DNA of 64,000 bases from Algoriphagus sp. AK58 (GCF_014324365.1 NZ_QEIG01000003.1:1-64000); one strand, 5' to 3'. Shown: positions 26,801-37,526, counted from the first letter of the stretch. Made by a program: numbers and translations. Notes: generated from the sequence alone by a model not told the origin.

Positions 26801-29800
26801 TTAGAAGAAGATTCTACCGGAAATCTGCACCTGGAAAGGTGTCCCGCCCGGATTGGCTACCCCAACATTGGGATTGATTTGGTACACATATTCCTGCTTG
26901 GCTCGGTCAAAATTCCGTAGCGTCATCAAATTCTGATTTCCTAGATTTTTGGAAGTACCCCACTCTTTATTAAGCATATTGGCAACGTTGAAGATGTCAG
27001 CACCCAGTTCAAATCCGGTTCTTTTTGCATCATTGAAGTAGAATTTCTTGGTGACTCTCACATCCCAAAATCCGAAGTACCCATTTTCACCCCCGTTTCT
27101 TTCAGCCACTTTACCCAAACTGTTTCGCAAATAGCTAAGTGCCAGATTATCTGGATTGGCCAACACCTCCCTCATGGCAGTAGCCACCGATTCGGACAAT
27201 CCCGGCGTATTCGGATCAAACACAAAGGCCAAGTCATTGCTGTTTACAAAGTCACCGTTAACATTGCCATTGACCACGAGGGAATACCGAGTTCCGCCGA
27301 TGCCAGAATATCTCACACCTACAGTCACCCCTTTGAAGGAAGGAAGTGTACCGTAAAAAACCACTTTTTTCCTAAACTGGCCATTAGAGTAGCTCATGCG
27401 GGAAAGATCTCGGGGATCATCCACCACTGCCTGAAACAAGGTCGCACTGTTGGCTACGTTGCCGTTAAAGGAAGTATTGTCTTTCGAGTCGTTCCAAGTG
27501 TAGCTGGCAGTGACTTGTCCGTCTTTGAAATAGCGATAGGTTCCATCAATCACCACCGTATAAGTATTGTTTCTTCCTTCACTGACCAGTTCGAGCACCC
27601 TTCCCAATTCAGTAGTTTTCCTCCCTCTGGTCCAGTCTGCATTACCGTTGGTAGTGCTGATGGTTTCGATAGGCACATAGACTCCCCGATTTCCTTCATT
27701 GGCCAGTCTAAAGAATGGTTCATCCACCATGTTTCGGTCAACATACATGTAGTTATTTCGGGCAAGGGATGCAATTACATTGGCTCCTAGACGCAGTCGG
27801 TTGTTGATGATTTTGTTATACATCACATTTCCCTTGTACACGGTAGGTACTTTCAGGTCCTCACTGTTCATATTGATCGTGGTGACAGGAGATACACCCG
27901 GAAGATTCAAAAGCTCTCTTCCCGGGGCCGTAGCGGGATTGTTTCTGTAGGAGACAAAATCCGGAGTAGGAACCGCAGCTCCGGTGATATCCACCGCTAC
28001 GATTTTTGTACCGTCAAACTGCAGGTTGTTGACATCGGTGTAGTTGTTCAGCGCCGACCCAAAGATTCCCCCACCGATTCTAAGTACATCCGTTTGTCTC
28101 TGATTGATATCCCAGGTAAACTGAAATCGAGGCTGAATCTGGAAGGCATTGGTTTTTACATCCGTCCTTAAGCCAAGCTCATCAAATACGGTCTGATTAA
28201 AGTTGGGAGCATTTTTATACCCCGTGTAATCTCCTCTCAAACCCAAAACTAAGCTCATGCCTCGTCCCAAATCGGTATTGGACTGGGCATAAATCCCCCC
28301 TCCAAAAATCGTCTGCTCCACAGTAGGATCAGTCAAAGCGACTTCTCTTGCATACCGGAAAGGCCGAAGATTGTCAAAATTATCCAAGCCGGTGAAGAAA
28401 AATCGACCATTAAACTCACTGGTGGCCAAAGAGGACAAGTTGTTCATCAAGAGGTCCATACCGAACGTGTAATTGGTTTTTCCCTTGTTGTAGTAAAGGT
28501 TATTGACCAATTGATAGACATTGGATTCAAACCGTTCAGGAAGAAAACGTTGGCCTCCAAGCTGGATATTGGTGTTGACGGTTCGGTCATTTACTTGAGA
28601 CTGCACATTTTGCACGATAGCTCTTGGGATATTTTCGCTGGGAAGCTGAGCATTGGGTCGGCCGTCGTCCAAAGTGTAGAGGTATTGTAGCTTCAGTTCG
28701 TTGGTCAGATTGGGGGTAAGCACTGTCCGCAGGGAAGCCATCAAGCTGTTGGCCGTGGACAAGTGATCTCCATACACCTCATAAAGATTGATAGCAGTGT
28801 TATCATTGACCCCTTGACTGTTGAGGTCCCAAGAGAAATTGTTTCGTACAGTCAAAAGGTTTTTGGAATTGATCTGATAGTCCAAGCGCAAAAATGCGGT
28901 GTGAGAATACCTCAGCTTGTCAAAGCTGCCGGTCTGTGGAGAATCTGCCACTCCATATTTGGTTCTGGCGATCTGAAGATAACGGTCGAGACTTTGGCGG
29001 GAGACGTTGAACCGGACTTCATCCTCTGGGGTCTGAAGGTCTGCGATAAAAAGTGGCTGCGCATCTCTCTGCCCATCATAAGCTACAAAATAGTGCAGCT
29101 TGTCCTTAATAATTGGACCTCCCAAGGTCACCCCATACTGCTGAATGGAAAATTCATTGGTTCTCCGGTTGCCTCGGATATCATACTTACTGGCAAGCCA
29201 ATCTGCCCGATTGAAGAGAAAGGCAGACCCTTCGACTCGGTTAGTACCGGTCTTGGTCACCGCAGAGATAATCCCTCCTCCGCTGCGTCCATTGGTCACG
29301 TCATAGTCATTGGTCATGACTTCAAACTCCCGAATAGCTTCCATAGAAATCGAAAACGGTCCTCGGTTGGTAGAACCGCTGGAAAGCGGACTGCGGTTGG
29401 TCATCCCGTCAATGGTATAATTGGTCGATGAAAAAAGCTGACCCAAAAGGCTGTTTCCATTAGAAACAGGGGATAAATCGACCAAAGAATTGAAGTTCCT
29501 ACCATTTACAGGAAGGGTGGACATATCCTTAGCCGAAACTGCCGTAGAGCTTCCGAGTCGGTCGATGCTGTTTGTAATGGAGTTGGCCATCACGCTGACT
29601 TCCCCCAGTTCTTGGGCTTGCTCACTGAGAATAAAATCCAATTTGATATTATCGCCTTGATTGAGCGAAATACCGGTAAATGTTTTGGAACCGTAACCCA
29701 TGTAGGTTGCTGTTACCGTATAATTAGTCCCCAAAGGAATCTGGGAAATCAGGTAGTTACCTGTTACTCCGGTAACCGTGGAGGCCGTAAATCCGGTCAG

Positions 29801-29971
29801 CTCATTCTTGACCAAAATCTGTGCTCCGATCAGCATTTCTCCTTCCGTGTCGGTCAACTTACCGGACACAGAGGCATTCACTAATTGCGCAGAGGCATTT
29901 TGAGGTAGAAGGATACTGAAAATCAAGGTCAGTACCATCCCGAAGGTTTGTGTAAAAGTTTTGAATCTCAT
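26801..29971 (-). CDS. Oar-like TonB-dependent receptor
   Basis: This is a 1056-residue outer-membrane receptor. A signal peptide (MVLTLIFSILLPQNASAQ) is followed by a carboxypeptidase-like domain (VSGKLTDTEGEMLIGAQILV, residues ~32-115), then a plug with TVSAKDMS-type text (STAVSAKDMSTLPVNGRNF) and TIDGMTNRSP. The large barrel ends in FQVQISGRIFF. Length and N-terminal domain fit the Oar-type receptors of Bacteroidota and Myxococcus. There is no adjacent SusD. The nearest downstream gene is the secreted phosphodiesterase. The substrate is unknown. Confidence 0.92.
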   Translation of the reverse strand: MRFKTFTQTFGMVLTLIFSILLPQNASAQLVNASVSGKLTDTEGEMLIGAQILVKNELTGFTASTVTGVTGNYLISQIPLGTNYTVTATYMGYGSKTFTGISLNQGDNIKLDFILSEQAQELGEVSVMANSITNSIDRLGSSTAVSAKDMSTLPVNGRNFNSLVDLSPVSNGNSLLGQLFSSTNYTIDGMTNRSPLSSGSTNRGPFSISMEAIREFEVMTNDYDVTNGRSGGGIISAVTKTGTNRVEGSAFLFNRADWLASKYDIRGNRRTNEFSIQQYGVTLGGPIIKDKLHYFVAYDGQRDAQPLFIADLQTPEDEVRFNVSRQSLDRYLQIARTKYGVADSPQTGSFDKLRYSHTAFLRLDYQINSKNLLTVRNNFSWDLNSQGVNDNTAINLYEVYGDHLSTANSLMASLRTVLTPNLTNELKLQYLYTLDDGRPNAQLPSENIPRAIVQNVQSQVNDRTVNTNIQLGGQRFLPERFESNVYQLVNNLYYNKGKTNYTFGMDLLMNNLSSLATSEFNGRFFFTGLDNFDNLRPFRYAREVALTDPTVEQTIFGGGIYAQSNTDLGRGMSLVLGLRGDYTGYKNAPNFNQTVFDELGLRTDVKTNAFQIQPRFQFTWDINQRQTDVLRIGGGIFGSALNNYTDVNNLQFDGTKIVAVDITGAAVPTPDFVSYRNNPATAPGRELLNLPGVSPVTTINMNSEDLKVPTVYKGNVMYNKIINNRLRLGANVIASLARNNYMYVDRNMVDEPFFRLANEGNRGVYVPIETISTTNGNADWTRGRKTTELGRVLELVSEGRNNTYTVVIDGTYRYFKDGQVTASYTWNDSKDNTSFNGNVANSATLFQAVVDDPRDLSRMSYSNGQFRKKVVFYGTLPSFKGVTVGVRYSGIGGTRYSLVVNGNVNGDFVNSNDLAFVFDPNTPGLSESVATAMREVLANPDNLALSYLRNSLGKVAERNGGENGYFGFWDVRVTKKFYFNDAKRTGFELGADIFNVANMLNKEWGTSKNLGNQNLMTLRNFDRAKQEYVYQINPNVGVANPGGTPFQVQISGRIFF

Positions 29972-29996
29972 AGAATTGAGCAGGTTGATTAATGCT

Positions 29997-30004
29997 CAAA
30001 ACTA
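29997..30004 (-). promoter_or_regulatory. candidate -7 element of the Oar-like receptor
   Basis: The minus strand reads TAGTTTTG, an exact TAnnTTTG match, 26 bp before the receptor ATG. The 10-bp palindrome CCAGGCCTGG (30014-30023) lies just upstream, where an operator could sit. No clear -33 box. Confidence 0.4.
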
Positions 30005-30298
30005 GAGGTGGACCCAGGCCTGGATTTGTTAAAAATTAACATTCAGTCCATTCTTCATGAAAGCTTAAAACGGGAAACAATTCTTTAAAAATGGGATAAT
30101 AGATTGAAAAAAACGCGCTTTTCCATCAGTTGATACCCTAAAAATCTGTTTGCTGCAGACGCCGTTTTTCCTTTTTCCAATCTGCTGGAATTGGTAGGAT
30201 TTTTTATTCATTGACTTAATTGGAAGGCCTTGCTGTTTAATTTTGAGGGGGTTCATTCTGATTTTGAAATTCATTCTCCCCCAAAAGACCAATATTGC

Positions 30299-30306
30299 TA
30301 TCTTTG
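30299..30306 (+). promoter_or_regulatory. candidate -7 element of ileS
   Basis: TATCTTTG matches TAnnTTTG exactly and has the TATCTTTG(T/C) form common in Bacteroidota. It would give a leader of about 45-65 bases. The rest of the ~400-bp divergent interval between the receptor and ileS shows no gene. I found no convincing T-box or attenuator. Confidence 0.45.
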
Positions 30307-30377
30307 TGCCTTGTTTTGAGCAGGATGGGGCCTCTCCATCCTCTTTTCTCACCTACATGCCCCTAAGAAAGGAACTT

Positions 30378-33300
30378 GTGAAAACGTACCAAGAATTCAA
30401 ACAGGTCGATTACCCGCATATCGGAGAGTCCGTCCTTCAGTATTGGAAAGAAAATCAAATCTTCGAAAAGTCTATCGCCAACCGTGAGGGGGCCGAGACC
30501 TTTACCTTTTTTGAGGGTCCGCCTTCGGCCAATGGCACTCCCGGGATTCACCACGTGATGGCCCGTACACTGAAGGATATTTTCTGCCGATACAAGACGC
30601 TGAAAGGATTTCAGGTGAAGCGCAAAGGTGGTTGGGATACCCATGGCCTTCCTGTGGAGCTTCAGGTGGAAAAGGAACTGGGAATCACCAAAGAAGATAT
30701 TGGCAAGAAAATCACTGTCGAGGAATACAATCGCAAATGCCGGGAGACGGTCATGCGTTTCAAAAACGAATGGGACGACCTAACCGAGAAAATCGGCTAT
30801 TGGGTAGACCTCGATGATCCATACATTACGTTTGACTCCAACTATATCGAGTCACTTTGGCACTTGCTGAAGAAGCTTTATGACAAAGGCCTCCTTTACA
30901 AAGGCTACACCATACAGCCTTACTCTCCTGCAGCTGGAACTGGCCTGAGCTCTCATGAACTCAATCAGCCGGGTACTTATAAAGATGTCAAAGACACCTC
31001 CATCACGGCGCAGTTTAAGCTGAAAGGAGAAGAAAACACCTACATTCTCGCTTGGACCACCACGCCTTGGACCTTGCCATCCAACTCGGCCTTGGCCATC
31101 GGTGAAAACCTGGATTACGTGAAAGTGAAAACTTTCAATCCCTACACTCATGAGCCTGCAACCGTGATATTGGCGAAAGCCCGAATGGCCGCTTACCTCA
31201 ATCCTAAGGCTGCCGAACTGAAACTGGAAGATTATAAGGCAGGCGACAAACTCATCCCTTATGAAGTGATCGAAGAGTTTAAAGGCAAAACCATGCTGGG
31301 TTGGGAATATGAGCAGTTGTTCCCAATATCAGCTTTGTCCTTGCCTCATCCCGCATTTACTGTGGTAGCCGGTGACTATGTGACCACCGAAGACGGTACC
31401 GGGATTGTGCACTTGGCCAAGGCATTTGGTGCGGATGACTTTAGAACTTTGGTACAGAATAATGTACCGGGTGTCTTTGTCAAGGACGAACTCGGGAATG
31501 ACATCCCCGTGGTGGACAAGCAAGGTAAATTCCTCCCTGTGGTGGGTGAATACCTCGCTGCCAAAATGCAGGAGCACGGCATCACGGCGCACAAAGCGTA
31601 CGGGATGAATGACTTCTATGTCAAAAACTACACGAATGATGATGAAAGCGCAGCGGATTACAAAAACACGGACGTGATCATCTCCATCATTCTCAAGAAT
31701 GAAAACAAGGCCTTCAAGGTCGAAAAATACGAGCACACCTATCCACACTGCTGGAGAACAGACAAACCTGTGCTGTACTACCCACTGGAAAGCTGGTTTA
31801 TCAAAACTACAGCCTTCAAAGACCGCATGGTGGAGCTCAACAAAACCATCAACTGGAAGCCCGAGGCAACCGGCACAGGCCGCTTTGGCAACTGGCTGGA
31901 AAATCTGGTAGACTGGAACCTTAGCCGTTCCCGATTCTGGGGCACGCCACTTCCGATCTGGAGAACGAGCGACGGCACGGAGGAAAAATGCATCGGATCC
32001 ATCGCGGAGCTGAATGCGGAAATCGAAAAATCTGTGGCGGTGGGCTTTATGGCCAAGTCTCCTTACGAAGGTAAGGAACTCGATCTGCACAGACCCTATG
32101 TGGACGATGTGATTTTGGTGTCGGAAAAAGGCGAGAAAATGTTCCGCGAGCCGGACTTGATCGACGTTTGGTTTGACTCAGGAGCAATGCCGTATGCACA
32201 GTGGCACTATCCGTTCGAGAACCAGGACATCTTCGAAGCCAACTATCCGGCTGACTACATTGCTGAAGGTGTGGATCAGACCCGTGGCTGGTTCTTCACG
32301 CTTCATGCGATTGCAGTGATGCTCTTTGATAGCGTGGCGTTCAAAAACGTAATCGCCAACGGGCTGGTCTTGGACAAAAACGGCAATAAAATGTCCAAGC
32401 GCTTAGGTAATGCCATTGATCCGTTCAAAACCTTGAAAGAATACGGTCCGGATGCTTTGCGCTGGTACATGCTGAGCAATGCCAATCCTTGGGACAACCT
32501 GAAATTCAATCTGGATGGTGTCACCGAAGTGCAGCGAAGGTTCTTTGGCACGCTTCAGAATACGTATAATTTCTTCGCCTTGTACGCCAATTTGGATGCT
32601 TTTGTCTATGACCAATCCAAGGCTGTACCGGTAAGCGAGCGGGCTGAACTCGACCAATGGATCACCTCCAAGCTTCAGTCTCTGATCGCAGAGGTGGAGG
32701 AGGCCATGGACAACTACGATGCGACCAAGGCTACCCGTTCAATCATGAATTTCACCGTGGATCAGCTTTCCAACTGGTACGTACGACTGGCCAGGAAACG
32801 ATTCTGGAGAGGAGAAATGAATACCGACAAACAGGCTGCTTACGAGACGCTCTACGAATGCTTGTTGACACTTTCACAGCTGATGTCTTCTTTCGCACCT
32901 TTCTATGCGGATTGGCTGTACAAAAACCTGACTGAAGCAGGCGAAAGCGGCAAAGAATCCGTACACCTGACCGACTGGAAGTCATCAGACTCCTCCCTGA
33001 TCAATACCGATTTGGAAGCCAGTATGGACTTAGCTCAAAACATTTCCTCTTTGGTGCATTCGCTGAGAAAGAAAGAAAAGCTAAAAGTGCGACAGCCGCT
33101 TCAGCGCATCTTGATCCCCGTACTTTCTGCCAAAACCAAAGCCCAAATCGAGCACGTCGAAGAGTTGATCAAAACCGAAGTTAACATCAAGACTATTGAG
33201 TATCTAGACGATGCTTCAGGAATTCTGGTAAAAAATGTGAAACCCAACTTGCCTGTTTTGGGGAAAAAGTTGGGACCAAAAATGCGCTATGTCGTCGCTG

Positions 33301-33752
33301 CCATCAATAGCTGGGGGCAAACCGAAATCTCCCAAATCGAACGTGAGGGCAAAATCGGAGTGGATGTCGAAGGAGAAACCATCGAATTGCTATTGGAAGA
33401 AGTGCTGATCAGTTCTCAGGACATCCCGGGTTGGTCTGTGGCTTCTGACCAAGGAGTCACGGTAGCGCTGGATGTGACCTTGACAGAGGAGTTGAAGCAG
33501 GAAGGTGTAGCACGAGACTTGGTCAACCGTATCCAAAATCTCAGAAAAGATATGGGGCTTGAAGTCCAGGATAAAATCAATATTCTGGTAGCTGACTCCA
33601 ATGAACTAGTAAATGCTTCAATTGCCAATTTTGGAGAGTATATTCAGTCCGAAACTCAAGCTTTGAGTCTTTCGTTGAGCACTCAGCTGGAAAACCCCAC
33701 TCTGCTTGATATGGACGAATTTGAATTGGCAGTAAAAGTAGAAAAGGCCTAA
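30378..33752 (+). CDS. ileS: isoleucyl-tRNA synthetase
   Basis: This class I synthetase charges tRNA-Ile. About 1124 residues is the usual size for the large Bacteroidota type. The N-terminal signature is FFEGPPSANGTPGIHHVMAR (HIGH region), the editing domain contains the long insertion, and the NKMSKRLGN (KMSKS) loop precedes the anticodon-binding domain. The start is taken as GTG 30378 (VKTYQEFKQVDYP aligns with the family N-terminus and has AAAGGA upstream). ATG 30357 is an alternative. lspA follows 10 bp later, the common ileS-lspA pair. Confidence 0.95.
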   Translation: MKTYQEFKQVDYPHIGESVLQYWKENQIFEKSIANREGAETFTFFEGPPSANGTPGIHHVMARTLKDIFCRYKTLKGFQVKRKGGWDTHGLPVELQVEKELGITKEDIGKKITVEEYNRKCRETVMRFKNEWDDLTEKIGYWVDLDDPYITFDSNYIESLWHLLKKLYDKGLLYKGYTIQPYSPAAGTGLSSHELNQPGTYKDVKDTSITAQFKLKGEENTYILAWTTTPWTLPSNSALAIGENLDYVKVKTFNPYTHEPATVILAKARMAAYLNPKAAELKLEDYKAGDKLIPYEVIEEFKGKTMLGWEYEQLFPISALSLPHPAFTVVAGDYVTTEDGTGIVHLAKAFGADDFRTLVQNNVPGVFVKDELGNDIPVVDKQGKFLPVVGEYLAAKMQEHGITAHKAYGMNDFYVKNYTNDDESAADYKNTDVIISIILKNENKAFKVEKYEHTYPHCWRTDKPVLYYPLESWFIKTTAFKDRMVELNKTINWKPEATGTGRFGNWLENLVDWNLSRSRFWGTPLPIWRTSDGTEEKCIGSIAELNAEIEKSVAVGFMAKSPYEGKELDLHRPYVDDVILVSEKGEKMFREPDLIDVWFDSGAMPYAQWHYPFENQDIFEANYPADYIAEGVDQTRGWFFTLHAIAVMLFDSVAFKNVIANGLVLDKNGNKMSKRLGNAIDPFKTLKEYGPDALRWYMLSNANPWDNLKFNLDGVTEVQRRFFGTLQNTYNFFALYANLDAFVYDQSKAVPVSERAELDQWITSKLQSLIAEVEEAMDNYDATKATRSIMNFTVDQLSNWYVRLARKRFWRGEMNTDKQAAYETLYECLLTLSQLMSSFAPFYADWLYKNLTEAGESGKESVHLTDWKSSDSSLINTDLEASMDLAQNISSLVHSLRKKEKLKVRQPLQRILIPVLSAKTKAQIEHVEELIKTEVNIKTIEYLDDASGILVKNVKPNLPVLGKKLGPKMRYVVAAINSWGQTEISQIEREGKIGVDVEGETIELLLEEVLISSQDIPGWSVASDQGVTVALDVTLTEELKQEGVARDLVNRIQNLRKDMGLEVQDKINILVADSNELVNASIANFGEYIQSETQALSLSLSTQLENPTLLDMDEFELAVKVEKA

Positions 33753-33762
33753 GCCCCAACTC

Positions 33763-34383
33763 ATGAACAACTACATCAAATATTTTGGAATTGCGCTTTT
33801 GGTTATCGCTGTCGATCAGGTGGTAAAAATGTTGGTGCATTTTCAAATGGATTTTGGAACTCCTGGTCAGATCCAGGTCTTTGGAGATTGGTTTAAGCTT
33901 CACTATACTACCAATCCTGGAATGGCATTCGGGATGGAGCTGGGTTCGGAATACGGTAAAATGATTCTCACTTCCTTTAGGTTAGTAGCTATGGTGGGCA
34001 TCGGATACTACCTGCATTATATCATCGAAAAGAAAAATCATCCGGTATACATTCTTTGTATTGCTATGATTTTGGGTGGTGCTATTGGCAACTTGGTAGA
34101 TTCGGTTTTCTATGGCGTATGGTTGGACAATGCTCCCTATAATGCACCAACCCCTTGGTTTCATGGTCAGGTAGTCGATATGTTTTACTTTGATATCTGG
34201 GAAGGGTATATACCCGAGTGGGTACCTCTTTGGGGAGGAAGTTACACTGCGTTATGGCCTATTTTCAATGTGGCAGATGCATCCATATTCATAGGAGTTG
34301 CTATTATTTTAATTTTTCAGAATAGATTTTTCCCTGAAAGTAAAGTAGAAAAGGCCAAGGAAGGCCTGGAGATAAATTCCTAA
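33763..34383 (+). CDS. lspA: lipoprotein signal peptidase II
   Basis: This inner-membrane aspartic protease removes signal peptides from prolipoproteins. Four hydrophobic segments are visible. Catalytic motifs are the Asn/Asp region GGAIGNLVDSVFYG and FNVADASIFIGVAIIL. The 206-residue length reflects the Bacteroidota form, which has an inserted loop (WLDNAPYNAPTPWFHGQVV to WVPLWGGSY). It is co-transcribed with ileS and followed by a strong terminator. The many lipoproteins in this window are its expected substrates. Confidence 0.96.
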   Translation: MNNYIKYFGIALLVIAVDQVVKMLVHFQMDFGTPGQIQVFGDWFKLHYTTNPGMAFGMELGSEYGKMILTSFRLVAMVGIGYYLHYIIEKKNHPVYILCIAMILGGAIGNLVDSVFYGVWLDNAPYNAPTPWFHGQVVDMFYFDIWEGYIPEWVPLWGGSYTALWPIFNVADASIFIGVAIILIFQNRFFPESKVEKAKEGLEINS

Positions 34384-34401
34384 TGCATCAAAGACTTCCT
34401 C

Positions 34402-34438
34402 AAAAAAGGCCTTTTCTAATCAGAAAAGGCCTTTTTTG
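34402..34438 (+). terminator. terminator of ileS-lspA
   Basis: AAAAGGCCTTTTCT / AGAAAAGGCCTTTT stem with a 4-base loop, followed by T-run. It begins about 20 bp after the lspA stop. Confidence 0.9.
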
Positions 34439-34586
34439 ATACCAGTAGAAAAAACAGGCGGTATTAATGAAAGGAGGTCGGATTTTTTAAGTAATTTTCC
34501 TTTTGTATATCCAAAAAAAGCCCCAACCATTTGATATAGTCGAACAATATATATTGCTCTGACTATATAAAATTTGACAAGTCACT

Positions 34587-37526
34587 ATGATTGTAAATCC
34601 GGATCAGCCGTTTCAGATTGTTTATTCTATTTTCAGTCATGAATATTTAGGATTGCTTTTTGAATCTTATGTAGTCCCTCTTGATGACAAAGGAAGACTT
34701 ACTTATGCCTATCAAAACATAAGTTCTGCCAACGCAAAGGAGTTTGATTCTGGATTGGACAAAACGGATTATGAATTGATCAGGCTGATGGATGCCATGC
34801 AGCAGGATGTGGTGGTCAAGCCCTACATGAAAAAAGGGAATCTCAAGCCAAAGGATTTTTTGAGGAAAATTTTTGATCCCAAGACTGAAGATAAAACGAT
34901 CCAGGAGCTTCTGTTTAAAAATTTGGAGATCAAACGATCCAAAATTCTCCCTCTTCTGATTGGGAAGAGACTCTTTGAAACTGCCTCTGATGGGACACCA
35001 ACAGGAAAAGAAATAAAAATTCATGCAGAACGGGCTACGGTGATCTTCCATTTTGATAAAGGAGAATTCAATACCCAATATTATCCTACCATCAAATTCC
35101 GGGGGCAGAAGTTGAACTGGCAACACCGAGGAGGCTATTTGGTCTGTAAAGATCCTGCCTGGCTAATTGTGGATCAACAGCTTTTCCACTTCGAAAAGGG
35201 GATTGATGGCAAAAAACTTCAGCCCTTTCTCAATAAAAACTCCATTATGATCGAGCGGAGATTTGAGCCGGAATACTATAAAAAATTCGTCACCTCCCTC
35301 ATCACCCAATTTGAAGTGGTAGCCAAAGGTTTTGAAATCCACACCGAACAGGGGACGCCAGAGGCTCTTTTGGCCATAAGCGAATTGCCGGGAGGAACTA
35401 TGACAGCAAACCTTTTCGGCGAGGAAATGGAGGAAACCGCTGAAGATATCATCGTATTGGAACCCCGATTCAAGTATGGGGAGTACGATTTTGGGGTTTT
35501 GGTCAATGACGGAGAAGGAAGCGGGAACTCGTGCAGATATGAGGAAAAGGAAGGACAGTTTACATTTTACAAAACTGTCCGAACTGCAAAAGTCGAGGAA
35601 AGGTACCTGACCATCCTGAAGAAAAAAGGCCTAAACTTCATCCATGGTAAAATGGCTATGCCGAAAACCCAAGCCTTTGAATGGCTGGGAAACCACGAGG
35701 ATTACCTGGAAGAAAATAAAATCAAGATCGTTCAGAGGAACGGGCTGAACGGAAAAACTTACCATATAGGCAAGGCACAAATCACGATCGAAGTCAATGA
35801 AAACATCGATTGGTTTGATGTGAAAGCCCTGATCAAATTCGGAATTTACCTGGTACCTTTTGCCAAGCTCCGCAAGTTGATCATCCAAGGGAAACATGAA
35901 TTTGAGCTGCCTAATGGAGAAATCGCAGTAATCCCAGCTTCCTGGTTTGTCAACTACTCGGAGCTTTTCAATTTTATCGAAGAGCGGTCTGCTGAGGAAC
36001 TCGTACTGAGAAAACACCATCTGGCATTTGCCAGAGAACTACAAAACGGGGAGCTAATCCGACTTAATCTCAGCCTGAAGCTGGAACGCCTTCGTAATTT
36101 CGACGCCATTGAGGATTACGAAGTACCTTCTACTTTCCAGGGTTCTCTAAGACCTTATCAGCATGCCGGCTACAATTGGCTGCGCTTCCTGAACGAATAT
36201 CAATTTGGAGGATGTCTGGCCGATGACATGGGTCTGGGAAAAACCGTCCAGACCCTGGCACTTTTGGCGCATGAAAAGGAAGAAAATCCCGGCTTTGCTT
36301 CCTTGCTTGTCATGCCTACCTCTCTGATTTACAACTGGGAACTGGAAGCCAGAAAATTCACTCCTGACCTAAAAATACTGGTCTACTCCGGTACTCAGCG
36401 GATCAAAGATCCGTGGAAGTTCCGTGGGTATGACGTGGTGTTGACTTCCTATGGCATTGTCCGACTGGATATTGATGTGCTGAAAGACTTCTACTTCAAC
36501 TACGTAATTCTGGACGAATCTCAAGCGATCAAAAACCCCACCTCCAATATCGCCATGGCGGTAAATAAGCTGAAAAGCAAGCGAAGATTGATCCTCACCG
36601 GCACCCCTGTGGAAAACGGTACGATGGACCTATGGTCCCAGATGAACTTTGTCAATCCGGGTCTGCTGGGCAATCAGAATATTTTCAAGAAGCAGTTTCT
36701 GCAGCCGATCGAAAAACAAAACGACAAGACCAAAGCTTCACGCCTCCATGCGATGATCAAGCCTTTTATCCTGAGAAGATTAAAGTCCCAGGTAGCCAAA
36801 GATCTCCCCGAAAAGCTTACCAATGTGAAGTACTCCGACATGACTGCCGAGCAGGAGAAAGTGTACGAGGAAGTAAAAAGCTACTATCGGGAAAAAATCA
36901 TCGGAGAACTTGCCGGCATGGGCCGGGGCGCACAGCAGTTTACTTTATTGAGAGGATTGACCCAACTTCGTCAGATCGCCAATCACCCTAAATTGGTAAG
37001 GGAGGATTATAAAGGTGAATCCGGTAAGCAGGAAGACATCACTTACATGCTGCAAGAGACCATTTCAGAAGATCATAAAGTATTGGTATTTAGTCAATTT
37101 GTAAGACATCTTTCCATTGTGCGGGAGTTTTTGGACAGGGAAAAAATCCCCTATGCCTATCTGGACGGAGCTACCAAAGACCGTCAGGCACAGGTCGAAA
37201 AATTCCAGAATGACCCAGAAGTCAAAGTCTTTCTGATTTCCTTAAAAGCCGGTGGGGTAGGTCTCAACCTGACCAAAGCTGAGTATGTGTTTTTACTGGA
37301 TCCATGGTGGAATCCTGCCGTAGAAGCTCAGGCGATTGACCGTGCTCACCGGATCGGTCAGGAGAACAAGGTTATCATCTACAAATTTATTACCCGAGGG
37401 TCGGTGGAGGAGAAAATCATGGCTCTACAGGATAGAAAACTAGCTTTGGCGGGAGAACTGATTTCCAATGAAGAAAGCTTCATGAAGAGCTTGGATAATG
37501 AGGATATCCGGGCCTTGTTGGATTAA
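34587..37526 (+). CDS. SNF2-family DEAD/DEAH-box helicase
   Basis: This is a 979-residue Swi2/Snf2 ATPase. The first ~510 residues are the bacterial SNF2-associated N-terminal region. The RecA1 lobe has Walker A DDMGLGKTVQTLA (about residue 545), Walker B VILDESQAIKNP (about 641) and LILTGTPVENG. The RecA2 lobe has VFLISLKAGGVGLNLT and the terminal AIDRAHRIGQ. Such proteins translocate on DNA and may aid transcription recycling (RapA-like) or remodelling. No methylase, nuclease or phage-defence partner is adjacent. It appears monocistronic. Confidence 0.93.
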   Translation: MIVNPDQPFQIVYSIFSHEYLGLLFESYVVPLDDKGRLTYAYQNISSANAKEFDSGLDKTDYELIRLMDAMQQDVVVKPYMKKGNLKPKDFLRKIFDPKTEDKTIQELLFKNLEIKRSKILPLLIGKRLFETASDGTPTGKEIKIHAERATVIFHFDKGEFNTQYYPTIKFRGQKLNWQHRGGYLVCKDPAWLIVDQQLFHFEKGIDGKKLQPFLNKNSIMIERRFEPEYYKKFVTSLITQFEVVAKGFEIHTEQGTPEALLAISELPGGTMTANLFGEEMEETAEDIIVLEPRFKYGEYDFGVLVNDGEGSGNSCRYEEKEGQFTFYKTVRTAKVEERYLTILKKKGLNFIHGKMAMPKTQAFEWLGNHEDYLEENKIKIVQRNGLNGKTYHIGKAQITIEVNENIDWFDVKALIKFGIYLVPFAKLRKLIIQGKHEFELPNGEIAVIPASWFVNYSELFNFIEERSAEELVLRKHHLAFARELQNGELIRLNLSLKLERLRNFDAIEDYEVPSTFQGSLRPYQHAGYNWLRFLNEYQFGGCLADDMGLGKTVQTLALLAHEKEENPGFASLLVMPTSLIYNWELEARKFTPDLKILVYSGTQRIKDPWKFRGYDVVLTSYGIVRLDIDVLKDFYFNYVILDESQAIKNPTSNIAMAVNKLKSKRRLILTGTPVENGTMDLWSQMNFVNPGLLGNQNIFKKQFLQPIEKQNDKTKASRLHAMIKPFILRRLKSQVAKDLPEKLTNVKYSDMTAEQEKVYEEVKSYYREKIIGELAGMGRGAQQFTLLRGLTQLRQIANHPKLVREDYKGESGKQEDITYMLQETISEDHKVLVFSQFVRHLSIVREFLDREKIPYAYLDGATKDRQAQVEKFQNDPEVKVFLISLKAGGVGLNLTKAEYVFLLDPWWNPAVEAQAIDRAHRIGQENKVIIYKFITRGSVEEKIMALQDRKLALAGELISNEESFMKSLDNEDIRALLD

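Noticed and set aside
31329-32090. 253-codon minus-strand open frame inside ileS
   Set aside because: It is the complement of a clear ileS reading frame and has no independent features.
34587-37526. SNF2 helicase as part of a phage-defence island
   Set aside because: No methylase, nuclease, DUF1998 or other defence partner is adjacent. Neighbours are housekeeping genes.
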